This document shows positions 17,736-26,660 of a DNA stretch of 62,978 bases, one piece after another. The translations under genes were made by a program, and so were the position numbers. This stretch comes from Massilia mucilaginosa (GTDB taxonomy: Bacteria > Pseudomonadota > Gammaproteobacteria > Burkholderiales > Burkholderiaceae_D). The number at the start of each line of letters is the position of its first letter. Within the stretch, counting starts at the first letter, position 1. Below the pieces are notes generated by a model. It saw only the letters and a list, made by a program, of their open reading frames with translations, did no database searches and was not told the origin of the DNA. The stretch lies in NCBI RefSeq assembly GCF_011682145.1, contig NZ_WHJH01000041.1:1-62978 (forward strand), written 5' to 3'.

Positions 17736-18607
17736 CGGGTCACCCGGCGCGCGTCGAGCAGTTCCCACCAGTCGGCCAGGGTCGGGCGCTCGGCCAGTTC
17801 GACGAAGGTCGTCTCGATGCCGGCGCGGCGCCAGCGTTCGATCAGGCTCATCAAACGGATCGAATCGAGGCCGGCGAACAGCAGGTTGTCGTCCGGGAGC
17901 AGGTCCGACGCGGGAACGGCCAGCAGTTCCGCCACTTCGGCCTGGAGGGCGGTGCGCGTGGCGTGCCAGGTGGCGGCTGGCTTGAGCGCGCCCGTCACGG
18001 CGGCGGTGCTGGCGACCACGCCGCAACGCTGCGACACGTAGTCAAGGCCCATCTGGTGCTGTTCGGCCGAGAAGTCGGCCAGCGCATCGCCCACCAGGAA
18101 AGGCTGGATGTCGCTCATGAAGGCGTCGGCGGCCGTCATCAGGCAGCCGATGTGGGCGTACACGCCGCACACGATCAGCTGGTCGCGGCCCTGTTCGCGC
18201 ATGCGCGCCAGCAGGTCGCTGCGGAAGAAGGCGCTGTAGCGCCATTTGGTCAGCACCACGTCTTGCTGGCGCGGCGCCAGACTTGCCACCACCGGTGCGC
18301 GTTCGGGCCGCGCGGTCAGGCCGGGGCCCCACCAGTCGGTGAGCAGGCCGCGGTCTTCAAACGATTGCACCGCCGGCTGCGCGGTGTAGACGACCGGTAC
18401 ACCGGCGGCGTCGGCGGCGGCGCGCAGTTGGCCGATGTGCGCGATCAGTTCGGGAATCGGCGCGGCGGCGTTGTCGTAGAAGTCGAGGAAGTACTCCTGC
18501 ATGTCGTGAATCAGCAGCACGGCGCGTTTGGGTTCCGGCATCCAGCTGACGCGGTTGTCCGGCATGGCCGTGGGCATGGGGTAGGAGGCGATTTTCGGGA
18601 TGGTCAT
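17732..18607 (-). CDS. entB: Isochorismatase with aryl carrier domain (EntB-like)
   Basis: A 291-residue bifunctional protein. Residues 1-205 are the isochorismatase ([16 protein letters not shown] with the catalytic aspartate, [37 protein letters not shown]), which hydrolyses isochorismate to 2,3-dihydro-2,3-dihydroxybenzoate and pyruvate. Residues about 215-285 are an aryl carrier domain with [14 protein letters not shown], whose serine takes phosphopantetheine. EntE loads this domain and EntF draws from it. Both ends overlap neighbours by four bases. The PPTase needed to activate the carrier is not in the window. Confidence 0.96.
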   Translation of the reverse strand: MTIPKIASYPMPTAMPDNRVSWMPEPKRAVLLIHDMQEYFLDFYDNAAAPIPELIAHIGQLRAAADAAGVPVVYTAQPAVQSFEDRGLLTDWWGPGLTARPERAPVVASLAPRQQDVVLTKWRYSAFFRSDLLARMREQGRDQLIVCGVYAHIGCLMTAADAFMSDIQPFLVGDALADFSAEQHQMGLDYVSQRCGVVASTAAVTGALKPAATWHATRTALQAEVAELLAVPASDLLPDDNLLFAGLDSIRLMSLIERWRRAGIETTFVELAERPTLADWWELLDARRVTR

Positions 18608-20259
18608 GGTGCTTGCCGATCTTGTGATTGAGTGCCGATCAACTGGGCGATCTGTTCGCGCAGCTGGCGTTTGTTGACTTTGCCGACGCCCGTTGTCGGG
18701 AAGCGTTCGACGAATTCGATGCGGTCGGGGATTTTGTATTGCGCCACGCCGCGTTCGCGCAGGAAGCGCGTGAGTTCAATTGCCCGTACCGGCGCGCCGC
18801 GCGTGACGATGAAGGCGCAACTGCGCTCGCCCAGGTAGGCGTCCGGCATCGACACCAGCGCGGCGTCGTGCACGGCGGGGTGGGCCAGCAGGTGGTTTTC
18901 GACTTCTTCGGCCGCGACCTTGTCGCCGCCCCGGTTGATCTGGTCCTTGGCGCGGCCTTCGACCACCAGGTGGCCGGAGGGCAGGCGCATCACCAGGTCG
19001 CCGGTGCGGTAGAAACCGTCGCTGGTAAAGGCGCGCAGGTTATGTTCGTCGGCGCGGTAGTAGCCGCGAATGGTGTAGGGCCCTCGCGTGAGCAGGTGGC
19101 CGATCTCGCCATCGGGCAGGTCGCGGTCTTCGTCGTCGACAATGCGTACTTCGTCGGCGGGCGAGATCGGGCGGCCCTGGGTGTTGGCGGTCAGCTCCGG
19201 CGTGTCGTCCGGACGGGTGTAGTTGACCAGGCCTTCGGCCATGCCGAATACCTGCTGCAGCGCGCAGCCGAGCACCGGCTTGATGCGGCAGGCCGCTTCG
19301 GCGGACAGGCGCGCGCCGCCCACTTGCAGCAGCTTGAGGCTATCGAGTTTGTAGCGCGTGGTGGCGGCGGCGTCGAGCCAGATCATGGCCAGCGGCGGCA
19401 CCAGCGCGGTGATGGTCACGCCTTCGGCTTCGATCAGCGGGAAGGCGTCGTCCGGCGAGGCCCGGCGCGCCAGTACCACGCAGCCGCCGGCATGGAACAC
19501 GCCGAAGGAACCCGGGGAGCTCATCGGGAAGTTGTGCGCGACCGGCAGGGCGCACAAATACACGCTGGCCTGGTCAAGTTCGCAGATGTCGGCGCTGGCG
19601 CGCACGCTGTACAGATAGTCGTCGTGGGTGCGCGGGATCAGCTTGGGCAGGCCGGTGGTGCCGCCGGAGAGCTGCAGGAAAGCCACGTCGCCCGGCCGCG
19701 GGCCGGCGATTGGCGCGGCGTCGGCGTACAGAGAATCGAAGGAAATGAATTCGGCGGGCTCGCCCAGCACGATCACGCGCGTCAGGGCTGGCACTTCGGC
19801 CCGCACCTCGCGCGCCAGCGTGCGGTAGTCGAAACCGCCATCGGCGTCGGCGATGATGAAAGCGGCGGCGTCGGTGAAGGCGCACAGGTGGCCGATTTCA
19901 TGGCGGCGGTGCGCGGGCAGGGCAAACACGGGCAGTGCGCCGATGCGGAACAGGGCGAAGCAGGCCACAAAAAATTCGGCCACGTTGGGCAGCTGCACGA
20001 CCACGCGGTCGCGCGCGGCGATGCCGAGGCCAATCAAGCCGGCGGCGAAGCGGTCGGCGCGCAGATCGAGTTCGGCGTAGCTCCAGCGGCGCGTGCCGCA
20101 TACCAGCGCGGTGCTGTCGGGGTATTGGTTTGCGCGTTCGCGCAGCAGGGAACCGAAGGTTTCACCCGTCCAGTAGCCGGCTGCGCGATAGCGCGCCGCA
20201 AAGTCGTCGGGGTATGGAACAACACCGGGGGTGAAACCGGGCAGATAGTCACCGCTCAT
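18604..20259 (-). CDS. entE: 2,3-dihydroxybenzoate-AMP ligase (EntE-like)
   Basis: A 551-residue aryl-adenylating enzyme that activates 2,3-dihydroxybenzoate with ATP and loads it on EntB. Motifs: [21 protein letters not shown] (A3), the DHB-pocket region [15 protein letters not shown] with the family asparagine, [14 protein letters not shown] (A5), FYRTGDLV (A7), [20 protein letters not shown] (A8) and TGVGKVNKR (A10 lysine). The start MSGDYLPGF at 20259 overlaps the entC stop (ATGA); the longer open frame upstream lies inside entC. Length is slightly above E. coli EntE (536). Confidence 0.96.
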   Translation of the reverse strand: MSGDYLPGFTPGVVPYPDDFAARYRAAGYWTGETFGSLLRERANQYPDSTALVCGTRRWSYAELDLRADRFAAGLIGLGIAARDRVVVQLPNVAEFFVACFALFRIGALPVFALPAHRRHEIGHLCAFTDAAAFIIADADGGFDYRTLAREVRAEVPALTRVIVLGEPAEFISFDSLYADAAPIAGPRPGDVAFLQLSGGTTGLPKLIPRTHDDYLYSVRASADICELDQASVYLCALPVAHNFPMSSPGSFGVFHAGGCVVLARRASPDDAFPLIEAEGVTITALVPPLAMIWLDAAATTRYKLDSLKLLQVGGARLSAEAACRIKPVLGCALQQVFGMAEGLVNYTRPDDTPELTANTQGRPISPADEVRIVDDEDRDLPDGEIGHLLTRGPYTIRGYYRADEHNLRAFTSDGFYRTGDLVMRLPSGHLVVEGRAKDQINRGGDKVAAEEVENHLLAHPAVHDAALVSMPDAYLGERSCAFIVTRGAPVRAIELTRFLRERGVAQYKIPDRIEFVERFPTTGVGKVNKRQLREQIAQLIGTQSQDRQAP

Positions 20260-21464
20260 GCCGCTTCCTCCAGAACCGCTTCGAGGCCCATCGCGCGCAG
20301 CATGGTGCGCAGCTTGCCGGACGTTTCGAGATATTCGAGTTCGGGGTCGGAGCCGGCCACGATGCCGGCGCCTGCGTACAGGGTGGCGCTGTGGGCGCGC
20401 ACGTCGGCGCAGCGCAGGGTCACGGCCCATTCGCCGTCGCCGTTGGCGTCCATCCAGCCCACCAGGCCGGCGAAAAAGCCGCGGTCAAAACCTTCTGCTT
20501 CGCCGATGAAGCTGCGCGCGTCGGCGGCGGGGTGGCCGCAGACGGCGGGGGTGGGATGCAGCGCCATGGCCAGGGCGAGCGAGGTCATGCCGGGCTCGTT
20601 CAGTTCCGCTGTCACTTCGCTGCCCAGGTGCCACATGGTGGGCGTGGCGATCAGCGAGGGCACGGCCGGTACGCTGACGGAGTGGCACCAGGGGCGCAGC
20701 GAGTCGGCCACCATGTCGGCCACCAGCGCGTGTTCGTGCAGGTCTTTTTGCGATGCCAGCAGGCCCTGGGCACGGCGCTGGTCTTCATGCGGGTCGGCGC
20801 TCCGCGGGATCGAGCCGGCCAGCGGATGGCAGCGCACGCGGGTGCCGGTACGCGAGAGCAGCAGCTCGGGACTGGCGCCGATCAGGGTGCGGCGTCCGTC
20901 GTCGTCCGGCGTCAGGTCGATGGCGAAGGTGTAGCCGTGCGCGTTGCGGGCGCCCAGGCGTGCCAGCAGGGCGGCGACGTCGATCTCGGTTTCCAGCGTC
21001 AGTGAACGCGACAGGACCACCTTTTCCAGCTGGCCGGCGCGGATGCGTTCGACCGCCCGGGCCACGGCGCGGCGGTACTGGTCCTGGTCGGGGACGGCGG
21101 CGATGGTGCGCGGGAAGCGCGCGCGCGCCGCCGGCGCCTGCGGCGTGGACGCCGGCAGGTTGGCCGGGCCGGTGGCGATGAGCACGTGCTCGGGGATGAA
21201 CAGGTGGGCCGGGGCGTCGGCCAGGAAGGGCACGGCGCCGATCATCACCGGCAGCGCTTCGCCGTCGCGGCGCGCGGCGCGCAGGAGGCTTGCCGCGGCA
21301 TCGGCCAGCGTCGCCCCGGACTGCGGCGCCAGGATGCTGCGCTTGCCGCTGGCCAGCAGCGTGTGGCCGGGCGACGAAAACAGGGTGGCGCCAGCTTCGT
21401 AGTGCGCGCACAGGTCGGCCGCGCTGGTGCGGCTCAGGTAGTGGCCGTGCAGTCTGTCATTCAT
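20256..21464 (-). CDS. entC: Isochorismate synthase (EntC-like)
   Basis: A 402-residue chorismate-binding enzyme that makes isochorismate, the entry to 2,3-dihydroxybenzoate. It shows [70 protein letters not shown] and [13 protein letters not shown] with the downstream [13 protein letters not shown], all characteristic of EntC/DhbC. The ATG at 21464 has AAGGAACCTCACC before it. It is the first gene of the ten-gene operon and is read away from the Fur-like sequences at 21535-21588. Confidence 0.96.
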   Translation of the reverse strand: MNDRLHGHYLSRTSAADLCAHYEAGATLFSSPGHTLLASGKRSILAPQSGATLADAAASLLRAARRDGEALPVMIGAVPFLADAPAHLFIPEHVLIATGPANLPASTPQAPAARARFPRTIAAVPDQDQYRRAVARAVERIRAGQLEKVVLSRSLTLETEIDVAALLARLGARNAHGYTFAIDLTPDDDGRRTLIGASPELLLSRTGTRVRCHPLAGSIPRSADPHEDQRRAQGLLASQKDLHEHALVADMVADSLRPWCHSVSVPAVPSLIATPTMWHLGSEVTAELNEPGMTSLALAMALHPTPAVCGHPAADARSFIGEAEGFDRGFFAGLVGWMDANGDGEWAVTLRCADVRAHSATLYAGAGIVAGSDPELEYLETSGKLRTMLRAMGLEAVLEEAA

Positions 21465-21534
21465 GGTGAGGTTCCTTGCGTTAGGAGGGCAGTCGGAGCG
21501 TATCGCCGGGTAGGCGGGGCCGAACTATAGATCG

Positions 21535-21549
21535 AAATGATAATCATTT
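21535..21549. promoter_or_regulatory. Fur-box-like palindrome 1
   Basis: AAATGATAATCATTT is a perfect 7-1-7 inverted repeat that matches the core of the Fur consensus GATAATGATAATCATTATC. It lies 71 bases upstream of entC and upstream of the divergent DAHP synthase operon, so one site could repress both under iron-replete conditions. Repression is inferred from the family. Confidence 0.82.
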
Positions 21550-21563
21550 ACAACCTAAATATT

Positions 21564-21588
21564 AATGCAAATGAGATTGATTCGCATT
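21564..21588. promoter_or_regulatory. Fur-box-like palindrome 2
   Basis: Outer arms AATGC...GCATT flank an AATGAGATTGATT core, resembling a second, less perfect Fur site 14 bases from the first. Two adjacent sites suggest cooperative Fur binding over both divergent promoters. Confidence 0.65.
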
Positions 21589-21662
21589 TATCGAGTATGG
21601 TATGCTTAAGTTTCACACCTGTCAACGATGGCAATTGTTCATCCCACTTGAGAAGACCTACC

Positions 21663-21770
21663 ATGCCCGCACTTCACTTCACCGCTCGCCAACCGGGTGC
21701 GCTTTTGTTCGCCGCGCCCGCCGCGCCGGCCCCCGCCGCCCCCGCCACCACCCGCGGCGAGCGCGCATGA
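21663..21770 (+). CDS. Short leader ORF coupled to DAHP synthase
   Basis: A 35-codon frame starting MPALHFTARQPGALLF, with GAGAAG seven bases before its ATG. Its TGA overlaps the DAHP synthase ATG (ATGA), so translation of the leader would feed ribosomes to that gene, which itself has a poor ribosome site. The C-terminal half is alanine-proline rich (AAPAAPAPAAPA). I recognise no family and see no run of aromatic codons that would suggest attenuation. Confidence 0.5.
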   Translation: MPALHFTARQPGALLFAAPAAPAPAAPATTRGERA

Positions 21771-22849
21771 AGCGCGACCTGTCTCCGCTGTCGCACGATA
21801 CGCCCGGCCCGCTGCCGTCGCCCGCCGAGCTGCGCGCGCAACTGCCGCTGTCCGATACCAGCGCCCTGACGATCGGCGCCGCGCGCCAGACCGTGCGCGA
21901 TATTCTCGACCGCCGCGACCCGCGCCTGATGGTGGTGGTCGGTCCCTGTTCGATCCACGACCTGCACGCGGGACGCGATTACGCGCGCCGGCTCAAGGCG
22001 CTGGCCGACGAAGTGGCCGACACGCTGTTCGTGGTCATGCGCGTGTACTTCGAAAAGCCGCGCACGCGGGTTGGCTGGAAAGGGCTGATCAACGATCCGC
22101 GCATGGATGGCTCGTTCCGCATCGACGAAGGGCTGGCGCTGGCGCGGCGCTTCCTGATCGAGGTGGCCGACCTGGGTTTGCCGGCGGCGACCGAAACGCT
22201 CGACCCGGTGTCGCCGCATTACGTCGGCGAGTTGATCAGCTGGGCCGCGATTGGCGCGCGCACCACCGAGTCGCAGACGCACCGCGAGATGGCGTCCGGC
22301 CTGGGCATGCCGGTGGGTTTCAAGAACGGCACCGACGGCAAGGTCGATACGGCGGTCAACGCGATCGCATCGAGCTCGCATCCGCATGCGTTCCTGGGCA
22401 TCGACGCCGATGGCCGGGCGGCGGTGATCCGCACGCCGGGAAACCCGTACGGACACCTGGTGCTGCGCGGCGGAGGAGGGCGTCCGAACTACGATGCGGC
22501 CAGCGTGGCGCTGGCCGAACAGGCCTTGGGCAAGGGCGGCCAGCCGCCGAACATCGTGATCGACTGCGCGCACGATAACTCGAACAAGAACCACAGCTTG
22601 CAGGCCGGCGTGATGGCCGACGTGGTGCGCCAGCGCCTGGCGGGCAACCGCAGCGTGGCCGGGGTGATGGTCGAGAGCTTCATCGAGGCGGGCAACCAGG
22701 CGATTCCCGCCGAACTGTCGGCCCTGCGCTACGGCTGTTCGGTGACCGACCCGTGCGTGGACTGGGACGAGACGGCGGCCATGCTGCGCGCCGCGCGCGA
22801 AGCGTTGCGCGCGGACGTGGCGGCACGGCGGAAAGGCGCCGATGTCTAA
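21767..22849 (+). CDS. aroG: DAHP synthase (class I, AroG/F/H type)
   Basis: A 360-residue 3-deoxy-D-arabino-heptulosonate-7-phosphate synthase, first step of the shikimate pathway. Motifs: MVVVGPCSIHDLHAGRDYA, VYFEKPRTRVGWKGLINDP, GARTTESQTHREMASGLGM with metal/PEP residues, VGFKNGTDG and IVIDCAHDNSNKN. Beside a catecholate locus and behind Fur-like sites it would raise chorismate supply for EntC during iron starvation; a genome normally has another housekeeping copy. Whether it has lost feedback control cannot be judged here. It overlaps the MFS gene by 8 bases. Confidence 0.94.
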   Translation: MKRDLSPLSHDTPGPLPSPAELRAQLPLSDTSALTIGAARQTVRDILDRRDPRLMVVVGPCSIHDLHAGRDYARRLKALADEVADTLFVVMRVYFEKPRTRVGWKGLINDPRMDGSFRIDEGLALARRFLIEVADLGLPAATETLDPVSPHYVGELISWAAIGARTTESQTHREMASGLGMPVGFKNGTDGKVDTAVNAIASSSHPHAFLGIDADGRAAVIRTPGNPYGHLVLRGGGGRPNYDAASVALAEQALGKGGQPPNIVIDCAHDNSNKNHSLQAGVMADVVRQRLAGNRSVAGVMVESFIEAGNQAIPAELSALRYGCSVTDPCVDWDETAAMLRAAREALRADVAARRKGADV

Positions 22850-24023
22850 GCAGTCGCGCGCAATCCTGCTGGTCGCGGCGCTGCAGTTCGTGTACCTGGT
22901 CGACTTCATGATGGTGCTGCCGCTCGGCCCCGACCTGGCGCGCGAGCATGGCTTTGCGGTCGACCGCCTGGGATGGCTGGCGGCGGCCTACACGCTGGCG
23001 TCGGCGCTATCGAGCCTGGTCACCTTCCGCCTGCTGGACCGCTTCGACCGTAAACCAGCGCTGCTGCTCACCTTCGGCTTGCTGGCGCTGGCGACCCTGG
23101 CGACCAGCTTTTGCCACGGCTTGCCGGCGTTGATGGTGGCGCGCGCGCTGACCGGCGCCTTTGGCGGGCCGGCGGTGGCGATCGGCATGGCCATCGTGAT
23201 CGACATGACGGCGCCCGAGCAGCGCGGCAAGGCCATGGCCAAGGTGATGCTGGGCTTTTCGCTGGCGGCGATTGCCGGCGTGCCGCTCGGCCTGGAGGTG
23301 GCGCGGATCGGCGGCTGGCAGGCGCCGTTTTACATGGTGGGGGCGCTGGCGGCGCTGGTGCTCGTCGCCATGGCGTGCCTGCTGCCCGCGCTGGAAGGGC
23401 ACCTGAACGCGCGCGAAAAGGTATCCGCGCGCATCCTGCTGGCGCGGCCCGCGGTGCGCCTGGCGATGCTGCTGCAGGCTGGCAGCGCGTTTTCGGCCTT
23501 TTTGGTGATCCCGCATTTTTCGGCGTACTTCTTGCTGAACCTGGGCTTTCCGCGCGCGCAGCTCGGCATGCTGTATTTCGCCGGGGGCGTGGTGGCGCTG
23601 CTGACGGTGCAGCTGCTCGGGCGCCTGGCCGACCGTTCCGGCCCGGTGCTGGCCGCTTCGCTGGCGTCGATCGCTTTCTGCGTGGGGATGGCGCCGTTCT
23701 TCGGCCTGGGCGCGGCGCTGCCGATCCTGTTCTTCGTGCTGTTCATGGCCGGTAACGCGGGACGCAATGTGACCATGGCCGCCACCGTCAGCCAGGTGCC
23801 GTCGCCGCACGAGCGGGCCGGTTTCATGTCGCTGCAAAGCCTGGTGCAGGATGTGGCCATCGGCGCGGCCGCGCTGGTGACCAGCTGGCAGCTGGGCGAA
23901 GCGGCCGACGGCCGCCTGACCGGCATGGCGCCGGTGGCGGCGCTGGCGGCCGTGATGGCGGTGGGCGTCGCCTGCGGGCTCGCGCGGCTGGCCAGAGCGC
24001 GCCGCGCTGTTGCGCTGGAGTGA
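22842..24023 (+). CDS. MFS transporter, probable siderophore exporter
   Basis: A 393-residue major facilitator with 12 predicted helices. It shows an N-terminal DFMMVLPLGPDLARE like EntS/arabinose-efflux-type carriers, the loop 2-3 motif RLLDRFDRKPALLLTF, and GRLADRSGPVLA between helices 8 and 9. Translation is coupled to the DAHP synthase gene by an 8-base overlap. Position in a Fur-controlled siderophore locus makes export of the newly made siderophore its probable job, by analogy with EntS. A terminator-like hairpin follows at 24048. Confidence 0.85.
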   Translation: MSKQSRAILLVAALQFVYLVDFMMVLPLGPDLAREHGFAVDRLGWLAAAYTLASALSSLVTFRLLDRFDRKPALLLTFGLLALATLATSFCHGLPALMVARALTGAFGGPAVAIGMAIVIDMTAPEQRGKAMAKVMLGFSLAAIAGVPLGLEVARIGGWQAPFYMVGALAALVLVAMACLLPALEGHLNAREKVSARILLARPAVRLAMLLQAGSAFSAFLVIPHFSAYFLLNLGFPRAQLGMLYFAGGVVALLTVQLLGRLADRSGPVLAASLASIAFCVGMAPFFGLGAALPILFFVLFMAGNAGRNVTMAATVSQVPSPHERAGFMSLQSLVQDVAIGAAALVTSWQLGEAADGRLTGMAPVAALAAVMAVGVACGLARLARARRAVALE

Positions 24024-24047
24024 CACAGGAAGGGCTGCGATGTGACC

Positions 24048-24083
24048 ATCCTGAAAAATTATCTTTCAGGATTGCAATTTTTT
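24048..24083 (+). terminator. Rho-independent terminator after MFS gene
   Basis: A 9-bp perfect stem, ATCCTGAAA with TTTCAGGAT (7-base loop), is followed after five bases by TTTTTT. It sits 24 bases past the MFS stop and would end the aroG-MFS transcript. A TATAAT (24098-24103) just downstream may be the -10 of the next gene. Confidence 0.6.
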
Positions 24084-24134
24084 GCGGGGACTGGTCTTAT
24101 AATTATCGGCACTATTGACCACGCCAAGAGCCAG

Positions 24135-25289
24135 ATGGAAAACCACCAGTCCTCGCAGATCCGTACCCTGTCCTATGTCGAGAATGAAGACCATCCGGTG
24201 TTCGGCACCCTGGTCGAACAGATTCTTCACCTGCTCAATTCGAAGCTCATTTTCAGCGACATCATCATTCATCAGAATAGTCCGCTGATGCTGCGCCAGC
24301 CGAAAGGGCTGGTGGCGGTGACCGATTCGCCGATCACCAAGGAGGAGCTGGAAGAGTTCTTCGAAGTGATCGAGCCCGCCTGGGCCGAGCGCATCGCCGA
24401 CCGTGCGTTCGACCGCTCGATCGACCTGCACACGGCGCGCATCCGCGCCAACTGCTTTACTTTCCAGGGCAAGAAGCGGCTTGGCTGCGTGGTGCGGCGC
24501 TTTCCGCGCGAGCCGCTGCCGCTCAATCAACTGGGCCTGCGCGCGGCGGAGCAGGACTTTGCGCTGCTCACCAGCGGCCTGGTGCTGATCATCGGCGACA
24601 CCTGCCAGGGCAAGTCGACCACCATCGCCTCGATGATCGACCAGATCAACAAGACGCGTTCGGGTCACATCATCACCATCGAAGACCCGGTCGAGACCCT
24701 GATCCCGCAGCGTAAATGCATCATCACCCAGCGCGAAGTGGGCTTCGACGGCGACGTCGAGAGTTACTACCTCGGCGCGCTGGACGCGCTGCGCGAGCGG
24801 CCGGACGTGATTGTGATCGGCGAGATCCGCGACGCCCAGACCGCGCAGGAAGCGCTGGCGCTGGCCGAATCGGGGCCGCTGGTGCTGGCCACCCTGCACG
24901 CGCGTTCGACCGAGCTGGGTTTGCAGAAGATGCTGCGCCTGCTGGGCAATTCGGATGCGCAGGCGCAGGCATTGGCGAGCGCCCTGCGCGGCGTGCTGTG
25001 CCAGGCCTTGCTGCCGTCGGTCGGCGGGGAGCGCTATTACCTGGCGACCGAGTGCCTCAGTTCGAATCCGGAAGTGGTGCGCATGATCGAATCGGGCCGC
25101 GTGGGCGAAGTGCGCTCGCTGATGGACGGCGGCACCGGCAAGTTCAACGCGGGCTGTCATTCGATGAACACGGCGCTGGTGAACCTGCTGCGCGAGAAGA
25201 AGATCAGCGTCGAAGATGCGCGCAACGCGACCACCGACCGGATCGGGTTTGCCGATGCGTGTTATAGCGGGATGCTGGACGCGGCGTAA
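24135..25289 (+). CDS. PilT/PilU-like secretion ATPase, orphan
   Basis: A 384-residue hexameric ATPase of the type II/IV secretion superfamily, nearest PilT/PilU in layout. The N-terminal domain has SDIIIHQNSPLMLR (the SD[ILV]H-type start) and R-rich TARIRANCFTFQGKKR. Walker A is GDTCQGKSTT near residue 158, the Asp box HIITIEDPVE, Walker B VIVIGEIRDAQTAQEAL, and the His box is in LVLATLHARST. Start chosen at MENHQSSQI because the promoter-like TATAAT lies in the longer frame. It would drive retraction of type IV pili, yet no pilus gene is nearby, so it may be a second retraction motor or serve another filament. Confidence 0.85.
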   Translation: MENHQSSQIRTLSYVENEDHPVFGTLVEQILHLLNSKLIFSDIIIHQNSPLMLRQPKGLVAVTDSPITKEELEEFFEVIEPAWAERIADRAFDRSIDLHTARIRANCFTFQGKKRLGCVVRRFPREPLPLNQLGLRAAEQDFALLTSGLVLIIGDTCQGKSTTIASMIDQINKTRSGHIITIEDPVETLIPQRKCIITQREVGFDGDVESYYLGALDALRERPDVIVIGEIRDAQTAQEALALAESGPLVLATLHARSTELGLQKMLRLLGNSDAQAQALASALRGVLCQALLPSVGGERYYLATECLSSNPEVVRMIESGRVGEVRSLMDGGTGKFNAGCHSMNTALVNLLREKKISVEDARNATTDRIGFADACYSGMLDAA

Positions 25290-25568
25290 GGAACGCTTGT
25301 CCGTATTCGTAGCGAGACGCGAGTACGGACATACCGATTGCATGACATGCAAAAAGGCGGTCCAGGCATGAAGAGATGGCGGGCCGCGAACGCCACGTCC
25401 TCGTGCAGTGGGTGATGGGAACACACGGCCGCCCCACGTGCGGATTATCAACAGCGGTGCTGGTCCCAGCGCGCTGCGGGGCTGGCATATGCTCTTGTGT
25501 CCGGCTGTTCAGGGTTATGCCGCTGCCCATCAGCGTCGGTCGACAAGTCCTTACGATGTGAGGATGAA

Positions 25569-26147
25569 TTATCTGCACGCTCCAGGCTTCGCCCTGCCTT
25601 TTTGCTCGCCATATTCAAGAGCCTCCGCCCAAGTGCAGACAGGGACAGACTCTGTCCACCGAAGCGAGCCGTTTGTAATGCAAATCGGGAAAAATTGTAT
25701 AGTGCCGCCTCCCGGGCACGAGCGGTCGGACGGCGTAGCCCAAGTCGCCACGCCCTCGCGTTTGAGAACCGGCGCGCCCCTGTCTTGGATGTAGAGATGC
25801 ACGTCGTTGGTGGTGGCTGTGGTCCATGTGCCTGAGTTCCAAACCGCAAGCGCTGGTGTGACTGCCGTGTCGTACACAACAAAGTTGCCATCCGGTTGCA
25901 CGACTGCGAATTTCCCATTGTACGCCTATGTTGCCCATATTGGCTTCATGTCGGCCGTACGATAGACGACCAAATTACCGTCGCCAGCTTGTAGTGTCAG
26001 TACATATTTTTTGTTTGACGAGTAAAGTGCGTCGCCGGATTGCAATCCTGTGTTGGCGGACAAACTGATCGAGTATTCCTTTGCCAATGTGCTGAGCGAC
26101 ACTGCGACCAAGGTGCAGAAAACGGCCGTTCTGATTGACGATTTCAT
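25569..26147 (-). pseudogene. Secreted B-type mannose-binding lectin protein with in-frame TAG
   Basis: Read without the stop, this is a 192-codon exported protein: signal peptide MKSSIRTAVFCTLVAVSLSTLA, then a bulb-lectin domain (LQSGDALYSSNKKYVLTLQAGDGNLVVYR and, after the stop, QPDGNFVVYD, both forms of QxDxNxVxY) and a cysteine-bearing tail. A TAG codon at 25926-25928 falls between IWAT and AYNGKFAVVQPDG, and the frame continues in register past it, so this is a nonsense mutation or a read-through site rather than a frameshift. GGGAG precedes the ATG at 26147. Codon use is less GC-rich than nearby genes, suggesting import. Confidence 0.7.
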
Positions 26148-26660
26148 AATTTTGACTCCCATGAATGGCGGATAGCCGCAGTGGTTTGGTCGAATTCGCT
26201 GGAACAAGCAATACCATCTTCGTCGCGTCGCGGCATGCGGGCAACGACCGATGTGGAGAAGGCAGATGAGCTGAGTCAAATCGATCTCACTCGTCGTAGA
26301 AAAATGAATTTTGGTACTGAAAAGGAGTTCGACGGCGAGGTGGACGAGAAATGCCTGTCAGAACGATGCAGTCTACCGGTCGAGCGAAAATCATGACGCA
26401 AGTGCCGAAAACGCGCATGGGGAACACGCCATACGGTACGAATCTTCAATACGATGGTCGGCGGAGGAGCAATTCGCGTGCGCCTTGTTCCCATGGTGAT
26501 GTTTGATCTGGCGCAAACATCAGCCTAAGCAGCGGACTACGATGACGAACTACCTCGTAGAAAATGCGCAGCTCGCTTCTGTAGGCATGCCGGAGGAGCA
26601 GGCTACCTGATACCGCTTTTCGTCCGCACATCCCGGCATGGAACCGAACAGGAGCAGACC
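26148..26660. other. Intergenic stretch without recognisable gene
   Basis: About 510 bases between the lectin pseudogene and the kelch-like gene. Base composition is lower in GC than the surroundings. Only short open frames with no ribosome sites or family resemblance occur. Promoters of the two divergent neighbours must lie here but none stands out. Confidence 0.5.

Noticed and set aside
13893-18041. A 1382-codon open frame antisense to entF and entB
   Set aside because: Long antisense frames are common opposite GC-rich genes. This one is rich in Arg, Gly, His and Gln, has no recognisable domain, and the opposite strand carries a complete NRPS.
25290-25568. Inverted repeat GTCCGTA...TACGGAC after the PilT-like gene
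   Set aside because: The arms are 18 bases apart with no T-run; too weak to call a terminator.
26181-26499. Short plus-strand frames upstream of the kelch-like gene
   Set aside because: No ribosome sites, no homology and compositional noise.
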